Shown here piece by piece: positions 31,145-38,685 of a stretch of 52,832 nt of DNA (position 1 is the stretch's first letter; every line of letters begins with the position of its first letter). The stretch spans positions 6,871 through 59,702 of the forward strand of contig JAUMVT010000008.1 in the NCBI GenBank assembly GCA_030529995.1, written 5' to 3'. A program made the position numbers and the translations under genes. Source of the DNA: Clostridia bacterium (GTDB lineage Bacteria; Bacillota; Clostridia; Christensenellales; Aristaeellaceae). Under the pieces are notes generated by a model. That model was given only the letters and a program-made list of their open reading frames with translations, ran no database searches and was not told where the DNA came from.

Positions 31145-32899
31145 TCAGTTGCAGCTGACCGTGCCGGTCTTGCCGTTCATGGTAACCACAGCGCCGGTCT
31201 TCAGGATGGAGGTGGCGTTCTTGGCACCGATGATCACGGGAATATCCAGGCTCATGCCGGCAATGGCGCCGTGGCCTTCCGGGTCAGCGTCTTCCAGGAT
31301 CAGTCCGGCAGCCTTCCGCACCAGGGGCAGCATCTCCTTGGTGGTCTGGTGACACACCAGAATGTCGCCGGTGGAGAAGATTTCCTTGCCATCTTCATAG
31401 TTTTCTGTCACCACAAGGGGAGCGGTAATGGCATCGCCGCTGACGCCCGTGCCCTTCACCAGCATGTGACCCACCACATGCACCTTCATCAGGTTGGTGG
31501 TGCCGGGAATGCCCAGGGGTACGCCGGCGGTCAGCACCACCAGTTCCCCATCCTTGATGAGGCCGGCATGCTGAGCGGCGTTCACCGCATGCTCGAACAG
31601 GTCGTCCGTGTTCTCTTCCTCGTCAATGATCAGCGGCACAACGCCCCAGCTCAGGTTCAGCTGACGCCATACGGTTTCGCTGGTGGTGCAGCCTACGATG
31701 GTGCAGTTGGGACGGAAGCGGGAGATGACCCGCGCGGTCTGGCCGGACTTGGTCACGGTGATGATGGCACTGGCCTTCAGGTCGTTGGCAGAGGTGACGG
31801 TGGCGTGGCTGATGGCGCCGGTTACGTCCGGGCTGCCCTGGCTTTGGATCCTGGCAAAGCGGGCGATGTAGTCAATATCCGCCTCCGCGCGCAGGGCGAT
31901 GCGGGCCATGGTTTCCACAGCCTCCACAGGATAGGCGCCTGCAGCGGTTTCGCCGGAGAGCATGATGGCACTGGTGCCGTCATAAATGGCGTTGGCCACG
32001 TCGGTGGCTTCTGCACGGGTGGGGCGGGGGTTCTTCATCATGGAGTCCAGCATCTGGGTGGCGGTGATGACCGGCTTGCCCACGGCCACGCACTTCTTAA
32101 TGAGCATCTTCTGCAGGGCAGGCACGTCTTCCAGGGGGATTTCCACGCCCATGTCGCCCCGAGCCACCATGATGGCGTCTACCACACGGAGGATTTCATC
32201 GATGTTCTGCACGCCCTCCATGTTCTCGATCTTGGCGATGATGCGGATGGAGTCGCAGCCCTTCTCCTGCATGATGTGACGAATCTGCATAATATCGTCC
32301 GCATTCCGGGTGAAGGAAGCGGCGATGAAGTCAAAGCCGTTTTCCACGGCGAAGAGAATATCATCCCGATCCTTGGGGCTGACGAAGGGCATGGACAGAT
32401 GAGCGCCGGGAATGTTTACGCCCTTGTGATTGGAGATGGCACCGCCGTTGTTCACCCGGCAGCACACTTCCGTATCCGTTACGTGCTCCACGGTGAGGCC
32501 AACCAGACCGTCGTCAATGAGGATGGAGCTGCCGGGGCGCACGTCCCGGGGCAGGTTCTTGTAGGTGACGGACACACGGGTCTCATCGCCCAGCACATCC
32601 TCCGTCGTGAGGGTGAACAGCTGACCTGCATCCAGCACCACCTTGCCATCGGCAAAGTCCCCTGTGCGGATTTCGGGACCCTTGGTATCCAGCATGGTGG
32701 CCACGGGCAGCCCCAGCTCTTCCCGCAGGCGGCAGACTTCCTTGTACCGCTTCAAATGATTCTCATGGGTGTCATGAGAAAAATTGAACCGTGCCACGTC
32801 CATGCCGGACAGCATCAACTGGCGAACCAGTCCCTTTTCGAACAGATTGGGACCCATGGTGCAAACGATCTTCGTTTTCCGCAGCGGTGTTGCAGTCAT
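31145..32899 (-). CDS. pyk: Pyruvate kinase with C-terminal PEP-utiliser-like domain
   Basis: Catalyses phosphoenolpyruvate + ADP to pyruvate + ATP, the last glycolytic step. 584 residues, the long form found in Bacillus and Clostridia. N-terminal RKTKIVCTMGP and VARFNFSHDTHENH, catalytic IIAKIENMEGVQNID with Lys/Glu, MVARGDMGVEIPLEDVP, and ITATQMLDSM. The extra C-terminal domain (about 480-584) has GMSLDIPVIIGAKNAT but GHGAI where PEP-utilisers have the phosphorylatable TSHAA, so it is non-catalytic as usual in this family. ATG at 32899 with GAGG about ten bases upstream. A TATGAT near 32980 on the minus strand may be its -10, with a weak -35. Confidence 0.97.
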   Translation of the reverse strand: MTATPLRKTKIVCTMGPNLFEKGLVRQLMLSGMDVARFNFSHDTHENHLKRYKEVCRLREELGLPVATMLDTKGPEIRTGDFADGKVVLDAGQLFTLTTEDVLGDETRVSVTYKNLPRDVRPGSSILIDDGLVGLTVEHVTDTEVCCRVNNGGAISNHKGVNIPGAHLSMPFVSPKDRDDILFAVENGFDFIAASFTRNADDIMQIRHIMQEKGCDSIRIIAKIENMEGVQNIDEILRVVDAIMVARGDMGVEIPLEDVPALQKMLIKKCVAVGKPVITATQMLDSMMKNPRPTRAEATDVANAIYDGTSAIMLSGETAAGAYPVEAVETMARIALRAEADIDYIARFARIQSQGSPDVTGAISHATVTSANDLKASAIITVTKSGQTARVISRFRPNCTIVGCTTSETVWRQLNLSWGVVPLIIDEEENTDDLFEHAVNAAQHAGLIKDGELVVLTAGVPLGIPGTTNLMKVHVVGHMLVKGTGVSGDAITAPLVVTENYEDGKEIFSTGDILVCHQTTKEMLPLVRKAAGLILEDADPEGHGAIAGMSLDIPVIIGAKNATSILKTGAVVTMNGKTGTVSCN

Positions 32900-33075
32900 C
32901 CTTTGATCGACCTCACTTTATCATAAAATCATCGTGCAGGCGAACCTATCGCCCGTGGGACTTTCCAACTCTTCCCGTTTATATCATACACCAAAAGTTT
33001 GCACTTGGAAAGTGTTGCTTTGAAATTAACAATCAAAACATCCCTCTCTTTCTATCGTGTGAATCACCCCGACAT

Positions 33076-33112
33076 AAAAAAGGGGTCTGCACCTTTCGAT
33101 GCAGACCCCTTT
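33076..33112 (-). terminator. Terminator after the MerR-controlled flavoprotein
   Basis: AAAGGGGTCTGCA/TGCAGACCCCTTT (33079-33112), a 13-bp perfect stem with T6 on the minus strand, 13 bases after the stop codon. Confidence 0.93.
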
Positions 33113-33124
33113 GCATGTTTGGAA

Positions 33125-35632
33125 TTACTTGTTGTCCTCGGTGATAGCCTGTGCTGCAACACGGCCGGACACGATGATCTCGGTGATAGCGTTGCCGCCC
33201 AGACGGTTGCCGGCATGGATGCCGCCGGTGACTTCGCCTGCTGCGTACAGACCGGCGATGGCATTGCCGTCTGCATTCAGCACGTGACGGTTGGTGTCAA
33301 CCATCACGCCGCCCATGGTGTGGTGGGTGGAAGGAGCCATGAAGCGGACACGAATCTGATCCAGAGAATAGGTCTCAGGCAGATACTTGCCGTTTTCATC
33401 CTGCTCCACATTGCCCACGGTGCCGCGGACGGACAGCTTTTCCACTTCCAGGGTGTCGGCAGTGCCCATGACGTAAGCATCGTAGTCTTCGATGGTCTTG
33501 CGCAGGGTAGCAGCATCGCAGCCCAGCTTCTCAGCCAGCTCTTCCACGGTCATGAAGTACATACGGCCTTCAACATCCTGCTGGGTGTTGTTGAATCCGC
33601 CTGCACCGGCGGTAACACCGGTGTTGGAAACTTCCACATAGATGCCGGGCACATACTTCAGACCCAGCTTCTCAGCGGTTTCCTTGCTCATGCTGTTTTC
33701 GAATGCGCCCTCGGACAGCACGTCACGCTCGGCGGATTCGTCCACATACCGCTTGCCGGTAGCAGCGTTGATGAAGATAACATTTTCGCCTGCACCGCCG
33801 GACAGGTTGCCGTTGTCAACCCAGCCCAGAGGCATCATCTGCGTCCAGCCTTCGCCCTCAGTGGCAGCGCCTGCAGCCACAGCCATGGTGATGCCGTCGC
33901 CGGTCAGAGAGGAGCGGTTGGTGGTGCCGATGTTGTCAGCGATGTAGCTTTCGTCCCAGTAGGTGTTGGTCTCCTGCACCATTTCGATGTTGGCTGCATA
34001 GCCGCCGGTGGCCAGGATGACACCCTTGGTGGCGTGCATGGTCACTTCGGTGCCGTCATACATGGTGGCCTTCACGCCGGTAACACGGCCGTTTTCGTCA
34101 ACGATCAGCTCGTTGGCGGTGGTGCGGAGCATCACCTTGTTGTTCTCGTTGGCGGTAACCATGGTGTTGTAAGGCACGGCGAAGTAAGCGCCCCACTTGC
34201 CGGAGTACTCAACACCGTCCACAACGCCGCCCACGGGAGCATTTTCTCTCTGCCACAGGCAGCCGATCAGGGTGGACTGCTTGGTGTAGTCGAAGATAGC
34301 GCCCTGGCTTACCAGCCACTCCTTGATTTCCTGGCCGCCTTCGATGAACTGGCTGACCAGGTCATAACGGCCGTATACCCAATCGGTCTTGTCGGCATTG
34401 GGACGGAGGCCGCCGTAGTAGGTCTGGAAGATGTGCAGGTTGATGGTGGAGAACAGGGTCAGCTGGGTCTCTGCCACGCCGGCATCCAGCTGGGGCTGTG
34501 CCCAATCCAGGTAAGCCTGAATTTCCTGCTTCAGAGCCTGCAGGGTGGGCAGGTATTCCTCATGCACGCCGCGGACAGCGTTCAGGGCAATGTTGCCTGC
34601 CACGAAGGGATGATCGTCGTCCAGGGTGCCGTCGAAGGGCTCCTCGGACCAGGTCAGGATGGTCTTCAGGGTGTCGATACGGCCTGCATCGTTCTTCACC
34701 TTGTCGTAGGTCTGACCGTCAATGGGGTTCACGCCCGTGGTGGCATCGGGATCAGAAGCATCCCATACCAGGTAGGACATAACGGACTGGAAAGCGCCGC
34801 CGGAAACCAGGGTGTTGCCGCCCATTTCCGCGTTCTTTTCCAGCACCACAACGGTATTGCCGTCCTGGGCAGCCTGTGCGGCAGCGGTCATGCCTGCGCC
34901 GCCGGCACCCACGATGACCACGTCATAGGTCTCTTCGATGGGATCCTGAGCGGTGTGCTTCACGGTGTTTGCCTTGAAGGCGCTCAGGTTGGTGCACTGT
35001 GCCTGCTCGGCAGCGTCGTTCACGGCAGCACGCAGAGCAGCGCTGGAGAAGGTTGCGCCGGAAACACTGTCCACGCCGGAGCCGTTGGCAGCCAGCATGT
35101 CGGTGATCATGGGCTCAAAGGCCACATCGCCTACGTGAGCGGTCTCGGAGGACTCGGTCACTTCGATGGCGGTAACGGCGGTATCGGAGAAGGTAACGTT
35201 CACCGTGACATTGCCGTTGTAGCCCTTAGCGGAGGCGGTATAAGTGCCTGCGGTGAAGGCAATGGCGGCATCATTGGCCACAGCTTCACCCTTGGCCTGT
35301 GCCAGTGCGTCAGCAAAGGCAGCCTTCACGGCGGTGCTGGTCACGGTTGCGCCGGAGGTAACTTCCACGGCGTCCGCATCGGTTACGCCCACCAGAGAGG
35401 TGTTGTAGCCCTCAATGGCTGCGCCGCCCAGTGCGGGGGTTTCACCCTCGCCGGTTACCTGAACAGCCGTTACGGTGGAATCGTCCACGGTGATCTTCAC
35501 CGTGACATTGCCGCCAAAGCCCTGTGCAGTGGCTTCATAGTCGCCCGGAGTAAAGCCTTCTGCGCAGCCGGTGGCGAAAGGCGTCACTGCCAGCATCATG
35601 GCCAGACCCAGGGAAATGATCTTCTGCTTCAT
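33125..35632 (-). CDS. Secreted fumarate-reductase-like flavoprotein with two FMN-binding domains
   Basis: An 835-residue exported oxidoreductase. Signal peptide with possible lipobox (FATGC, Cys23). Two FMN_bind domains follow (about 25-110 and 120-215), each with an ApbE-type flavinylation motif, SGATVTS and SGATFSS. Residues about 250-835 are the FAD_binding_2/flavocytochrome c reductase domain: VVIVGAGGAGMTAAAQAAQ, GKRYVDESAERD, THHTMGGVM and GIHAGNRLGGNA. The last two match substrate-carboxylate contacts of soluble fumarate reductases. The position of the fumarate-binding His seems to be Met (TQMMPLG), so the acceptor may not be fumarate. Driven by a MerR-type promoter. Probably receives electrons from membrane flavins for extracellular respiration. 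Confidence 0.92.
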   Translation of the reverse strand: MKQKIISLGLAMMLAVTPFATGCAEGFTPGDYEATAQGFGGNVTVKITVDDSTVTAVQVTGEGETPALGGAAIEGYNTSLVGVTDADAVEVTSGATVTSTAVKAAFADALAQAKGEAVANDAAIAFTAGTYTASAKGYNGNVTVNVTFSDTAVTAIEVTESSETAHVGDVAFEPMITDMLAANGSGVDSVSGATFSSAALRAAVNDAAEQAQCTNLSAFKANTVKHTAQDPIEETYDVVIVGAGGAGMTAAAQAAQDGNTVVVLEKNAEMGGNTLVSGGAFQSVMSYLVWDASDPDATTGVNPIDGQTYDKVKNDAGRIDTLKTILTWSEEPFDGTLDDDHPFVAGNIALNAVRGVHEEYLPTLQALKQEIQAYLDWAQPQLDAGVAETQLTLFSTINLHIFQTYYGGLRPNADKTDWVYGRYDLVSQFIEGGQEIKEWLVSQGAIFDYTKQSTLIGCLWQRENAPVGGVVDGVEYSGKWGAYFAVPYNTMVTANENNKVMLRTTANELIVDENGRVTGVKATMYDGTEVTMHATKGVILATGGYAANIEMVQETNTYWDESYIADNIGTTNRSSLTGDGITMAVAAGAATEGEGWTQMMPLGWVDNGNLSGGAGENVIFINAATGKRYVDESAERDVLSEGAFENSMSKETAEKLGLKYVPGIYVEVSNTGVTAGAGGFNNTQQDVEGRMYFMTVEELAEKLGCDAATLRKTIEDYDAYVMGTADTLEVEKLSVRGTVGNVEQDENGKYLPETYSLDQIRVRFMAPSTHHTMGGVMVDTNRHVLNADGNAIAGLYAAGEVTGGIHAGNRLGGNAITEIIVSGRVAAQAITEDNK

Positions 35633-35656
35633 GTTGTTTCCCCTTTCTTTTGTCCA

Positions 35657-35674
35657 GACAGCAACATTGCTGTC
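35657..35674. other. Leader hairpin before the flavoprotein start
   Basis: GACAGCAA-CA-TTGCTGTC, a perfect 8-bp inverted repeat in the 5-prime untranslated region, between the promoter and the ribosome site AAAGGGG. It could be a stability hairpin or second operator. Confidence 0.5.
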
Positions 35675-35683
35675 GCTTTAACA

Positions 35684-35714
35684 ATTATAGGGGGTAAAGC
35701 GGCTTTACTGTCAA
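35684..35714 (-). promoter_or_regulatory. MerR-type promoter with 19-bp spacer and palindromic operator
   Basis: Minus strand TTGACA (35709-35714), a 19-bp spacer, TATAAT (35684-35689). The perfect dyad GTAAAG-CCG-CTTTAC (35694-35708) fills the spacer. An overlong spacer with a central dyad is the hallmark of promoters that MerR proteins untwist to activate. The adjacent upstream gene encodes a MerR protein. Confidence 0.9.
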
Positions 35715-35744
35715 GGGGGTTCGGTCATCATTTGTTCAATTTTT

Positions 35745-36614
35745 TCACAAATTATTCACTTTGTCCGCATTTGAAGAGGAGGAGACGGCATCCTCTTCCT
35801 CCTTTTCCACCGGCAGGAAGAATTCGTGCACGCCCCACCGTTCACCGTCTTCGTTGCGGTATACGATGCAGATGTTGGAGTAGATGTCTCCGCAGAGTCG
35901 ATAACCCTGCCCTTGTGTCCAAGCCAGCAAATCGGAAATGTCCGGAGGATCCCCCAATCTCGCTTTGGCGTACCCGACGGCGCACAGCCGACCGGGCAGC
36001 AGCACGGCGCAGCTCAGGGGCAGCTGCAATGCTTCCGCCTTCTCCCGGGAAAGGGTGGAGCCGAACACAAAGGCATGCTGCAGGTTTCGATCATAATACA
36101 TGGCGGAAAGCGTCACCGGGGGCATGGCATCCACCCAGCGTTTTTCCTCGCTGCGCTCCCGGGCAATCTTCTCCTTTTCCGCCTCGGTGGAGGCACTGGC
36201 TTCGTCCGGCACACGGTGCCAGAAGTAGGTTTCCGGCACCATCTGCAGGGATTTTCTCCCGGCCTTGTAGGCGGCAATGCACTGCTGCTGACGCTCCAGC
36301 TCCTGATGCATCCGGGCAATGGCTTCCTCCCTCTTCTTCAGCTCCCGGATTTTATCTTCCAGCCGCTCCTCCATGTCGGGGAAGGTGGTTTCCACCACCA
36401 TGGTCTGGGCATCCTCCAGGGAAAAACCCAGGCTTTCGTAGGTGCGGATCTGCTTCAGGGTGGTGATTTCGTCCCGCTCGTAGTAGCGGTACCCGGTTTG
36501 TTCGTCCCGGGTGCTGTTCACAATGCCTTTTCGTTCGTAGTAGCGGATGGCCTCCTTGGTCAGCCCGAAGAACTCCGCCATTTCTCCTATGCGGTATTTC
36601 ATACGCTTGTACAA
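35745..36614 (-). CDS. MerR family regulator with GyrI-like effector domain
   Basis: A 289-residue activator. Residues 5-75 form the winged helix (YRIGEMAEFFGLTKEAIRYY, then GYRYYERDEITTLKQI). A coiled-coil dimerisation helix follows (about 85-125), then a C-terminal ~150-residue domain resembling GyrI/BmrR drug-binding domains, ending GVHEFFLPVEKEEED. Start: a TTG at 36614 has GGGAGGG five bases upstream, whereas the ATG at 36602 has no site at proper distance, so TTG is preferred. It lies downstream of the HIT gene and directly upstream of the promoter with its presumed operator. An organic small-molecule inducer is likely. Confidence 0.93.
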   Translation of the reverse strand: MYKRMKYRIGEMAEFFGLTKEAIRYYERKGIVNSTRDEQTGYRYYERDEITTLKQIRTYESLGFSLEDAQTMVVETTFPDMEERLEDKIRELKKREEAIARMHQELERQQQCIAAYKAGRKSLQMVPETYFWHRVPDEASASTEAEKEKIARERSEEKRWVDAMPPVTLSAMYYDRNLQHAFVFGSTLSREKAEALQLPLSCAVLLPGRLCAVGYAKARLGDPPDISDLLAWTQGQGYRLCGDIYSNICIVYRNEDGERWGVHEFFLPVEKEEEDAVSSSSNADKVNNL

Positions 36615-36659
36615 AAAGACCCTCCCGGCACAAGACGGCTGGAAGGGTACTTCGCTTTC

Positions 36660-37079
36660 TTACAGATTTTCCTTGATCTTTTCGATCATCTCGGCATACT
36701 CCGCATCCGTCAGCAGGGTCTTGCCGGGATTCATGGCAAACACGCCGCCCCACTCATAGCCGTCCTTGTACTTGGGCACAAGGTGCATGTGCAGGTGGCA
36801 GCCCGTGTCCCCGTAGGCGCCGTAGTTCACCTTATCCGGGTGGAAGGCCTTGTGAATGGCCTTGGCAGCCCGGTTTACATCCGCAAAGAAGGCATTCCGC
36901 TCTTCATCGGTCAGGTCAACGATTTCGCTCACATGATCCTTGTAGGCCACAATGCACCGACCCGGGTGGCTCTGTTCTTTGAAGAGAATCAGCGTGCTGA
37001 CGCTCAGCTCGCAAATCACAATTCCGAAGGCATCCAGCAGCTCTCCCCGAGCACAGTATCCGCAATGAGCATCCTTCAT
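36660..37079 (-). CDS. HIT family protein
   Basis: A 139-residue histidine-triad nucleotide-binding protein. The catalytic triad motif is HLHMHLVP near residue 95; the N-terminus has a CxxC-like pair (HCGYCARG), as in zinc-binding HIT hydrolases. The rest matches the family (RCIVAYKDHVSEIVDLTDEE). Probably hydrolyses nucleoside phosphoramidates or dinucleotide phosphates. GGAGGG precedes the ATG at good spacing. Situated between the S24-like regulator (34 bp upstream) and the MerR gene (45 bp downstream), likely in the pgsA operon. Confidence 0.94.
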   Translation of the reverse strand: MKDAHCGYCARGELLDAFGIVICELSVSTLILFKEQSHPGRCIVAYKDHVSEIVDLTDEERNAFFADVNRAAKAIHKAFHPDKVNYGAYGDTGCHLHMHLVPKYKDGYEWGGVFAMNPGKTLLTDAEYAEMIEKIKENL

Positions 37080-37113
37080 CAGTCATACCCTCCTGTTTTC
37101 TGCATTTCCTATT

Positions 37114-37848
37114 TTATAGATCAAACTCCACCCGGACGCACCGGCCGAGGAAGTTCACCTCGCTGAGCTGCAGGGTCTTAGCATCATACTCCCGGTCAAA
37201 GGACTGGAGCAGCACCTGAAAGCGCTCCATTACCTTCACCTTCCGCAGTGCCCGGTGCCCGTCGTACTCCACCAGCATGACAGCGCCGTCAATGGGGCTC
37301 TGGGCAGGCACGGTCAGCGCCACATCCCCGGCATGGATGCGGAAGCCCCGCATGCTGGCGTCCGGGGCAAGGAAGTAGAACACCTTGTCCGGCTTCGCCC
37401 CCTCGATCATGCCGTTTTCAATGGGCAGCAGCCGGTAGCTGACCGGCTTCATCACGGCGTTCATCACCGGCACCCGCTTCAGCACGCTGGTCAAGGCATC
37501 CAGCCACACGCTGCCCGTTACGGCCGGATCCTTCTCGTCCGTGGAGGCCACCACTTCCGCCTCCGCCGGCCGCACCTTGGGCTTGGCCATCTGCTTGGCC
37601 ATTTGAGGCTGTACCTGCGCCAGATCCACCGTGGCGGCAATATCGTCCAGGGAGAAGTCCGCCTCGGTTTGCTCCCGCAGGCCGATGGTCTTCAGGATCC
37701 GCCGTGCCTGATCATCGGCAATAATCCGTGTGCCGGCTTCCACCGCCAGCAGATAACTTTCGCTGACGCCGCACTTCTTCGCCACCTGCTTCGGCGTCAT
37801 TTTCTGCCGTACCCGTTCGGTGCGGATTAAATCACCCAGTCTGCTCAT
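37114..37848 (-). CDS. HTH regulator with S24/LexA-like C-terminal domain
   Basis: A 244-residue protein. Residues 1-60 are an Xre-like helix-turn-helix (MTPKQVAKKCGVSESYLLAV). The C-terminal part (about 160-244) resembles S24 peptidases: LAPDASMRGFRIHAGDVALT around the nucleophile Ser and ALRKVKVMERF around the Lys of the Ser/Lys dyad, so self-cleavage is possible. The usual GDSM is PDASM. Between the domains is a Gln/Lys/Pro-rich linker. It sits 20 bp after pgsA and may belong to that operon. The regulated genes are unknown. Confidence 0.85.
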   Translation of the reverse strand: MSRLGDLIRTERVRQKMTPKQVAKKCGVSESYLLAVEAGTRIIADDQARRILKTIGLREQTEADFSLDDIAATVDLAQVQPQMAKQMAKPKVRPAEAEVVASTDEKDPAVTGSVWLDALTSVLKRVPVMNAVMKPVSYRLLPIENGMIEGAKPDKVFYFLAPDASMRGFRIHAGDVALTVPAQSPIDGAVMLVEYDGHRALRKVKVMERFQVLLQSFDREYDAKTLQLSEVNFLGRCVRVEFDL

Positions 37849-37868
37849 ATTGCAAGATCCTCTCTGTA

Positions 37869-38447
37869 TTACTTATGCCGCAGCTGCTTGGCGGCCTGCA
37901 CCGCATAAACCAGCATAGCCACCAGGGTCAGCGCCACGGACGCCCACAGGACAATGCTGTCCAGAGGCACGCCCCATGCCAGGAATTCCTCGTGGAAGAA
38001 GCTCATCACCAGTGCCAGAATGAACATGCATTGAGCCACCTTGCCCCACATGTTGCTGTACACCACTACGCCCCGGCGGAGCATCACCACACCCCCCAGC
38101 ACCATCAGCAATTCCTTGCCCAGCACCACCCCGAAGGCCACCCAGGGGATGGCGCCCCCGATGGCCTGACACAGCAGTGCCGTGCACACCATCACCTTAT
38201 CCGCCAAAGGATCCATCAGTTTGCCGAAGGCGGTAATCTGGTTATTCTTCCGAGCCAGATACCCGTCCAGAAAGTCCGTAAAGCTGGCAAGAAGGAACAC
38301 GACCAGCGCCCACTTGCTCAGCCCCTTGGCATGGAGCACCACAAACACAGGGATCAGCAGGATTCGCAGCATGGTCAGCACATTGGGCACGTTCCATACA
38401 TCCACGAACAGCTCGGCAACAGATTCCTTCAGTGATTTCTTTCCCAT
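37869..38447 (-). CDS. pgsA: CDP-diacylglycerol-glycerol-3-phosphate 3-phosphatidyltransferase
   Basis: Membrane enzyme making phosphatidylglycerol phosphate from CDP-diacylglycerol and glycerol 3-phosphate. 192 residues, several membrane spans, and the CDP-alcohol phosphotransferase signature D-G-x2-A-R-x8-G-x3-D-x3-D in DGYLARKNNQITAFGKLMD and following residues. N-terminal NVPNVLTMLRILLIPVFV is typical. The ATG at 38447 is favoured by family length; an upstream ATG at 38483 overlaps a TATAAT (38482-38487) that is more likely the promoter -10. First gene of a likely operon with the S24-like regulator, HIT and MerR genes. Confidence 0.93.
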   Translation of the reverse strand: MGKKSLKESVAELFVDVWNVPNVLTMLRILLIPVFVVLHAKGLSKWALVVFLLASFTDFLDGYLARKNNQITAFGKLMDPLADKVMVCTALLCQAIGGAIPWVAFGVVLGKELLMVLGGVVMLRRGVVVYSNMWGKVAQCMFILALVMSFFHEEFLAWGVPLDSIVLWASVALTLVAMLVYAVQAAKQLRHK

Positions 38448-38603
38448 GCGCAGGATACGACCTTTCCCTCGAAATATCTCCATTATAGCACAGCTTTCAA
38501 CCTTTTTGCTACCACAGGAACGGAAAAATGCCGAAGGAAGCAATCAGAAACTTCCGGTTTCTTCCCCTTTATGACCAGTTTCAAAAAGTTGTCCCTCAGG
38601 CTG

Positions 38604-38631
38604 TTGCAATTTGTTAAAAAAATGATAAAAT
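38604..38631 (+). promoter_or_regulatory. Probable promoter of second flavoprotein gene
   Basis: TTGCAA (38604-38609), 16-bp A-rich spacer, TAAAAT (38626-38631), about 55 bp before the start codon. No dyad like the MerR operator of the other flavoprotein gene is present. Confidence 0.6.
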
Positions 38632-38685
38632 AATAACGGTTCAAAAAATTGAATCTTCTGGGGAAAAGGAAGGAGCTCTTTAATT

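Noticed and set aside
32999-36466. Very long plus-strand open frame antisense to the flavoprotein and MerR genes
   Set aside because: It crosses two clear minus-strand genes and a terminator, has a Gly/His/Val-rich composition typical of antisense frames in GC-rich genes, lacks a ribosome site, and shows no domain.
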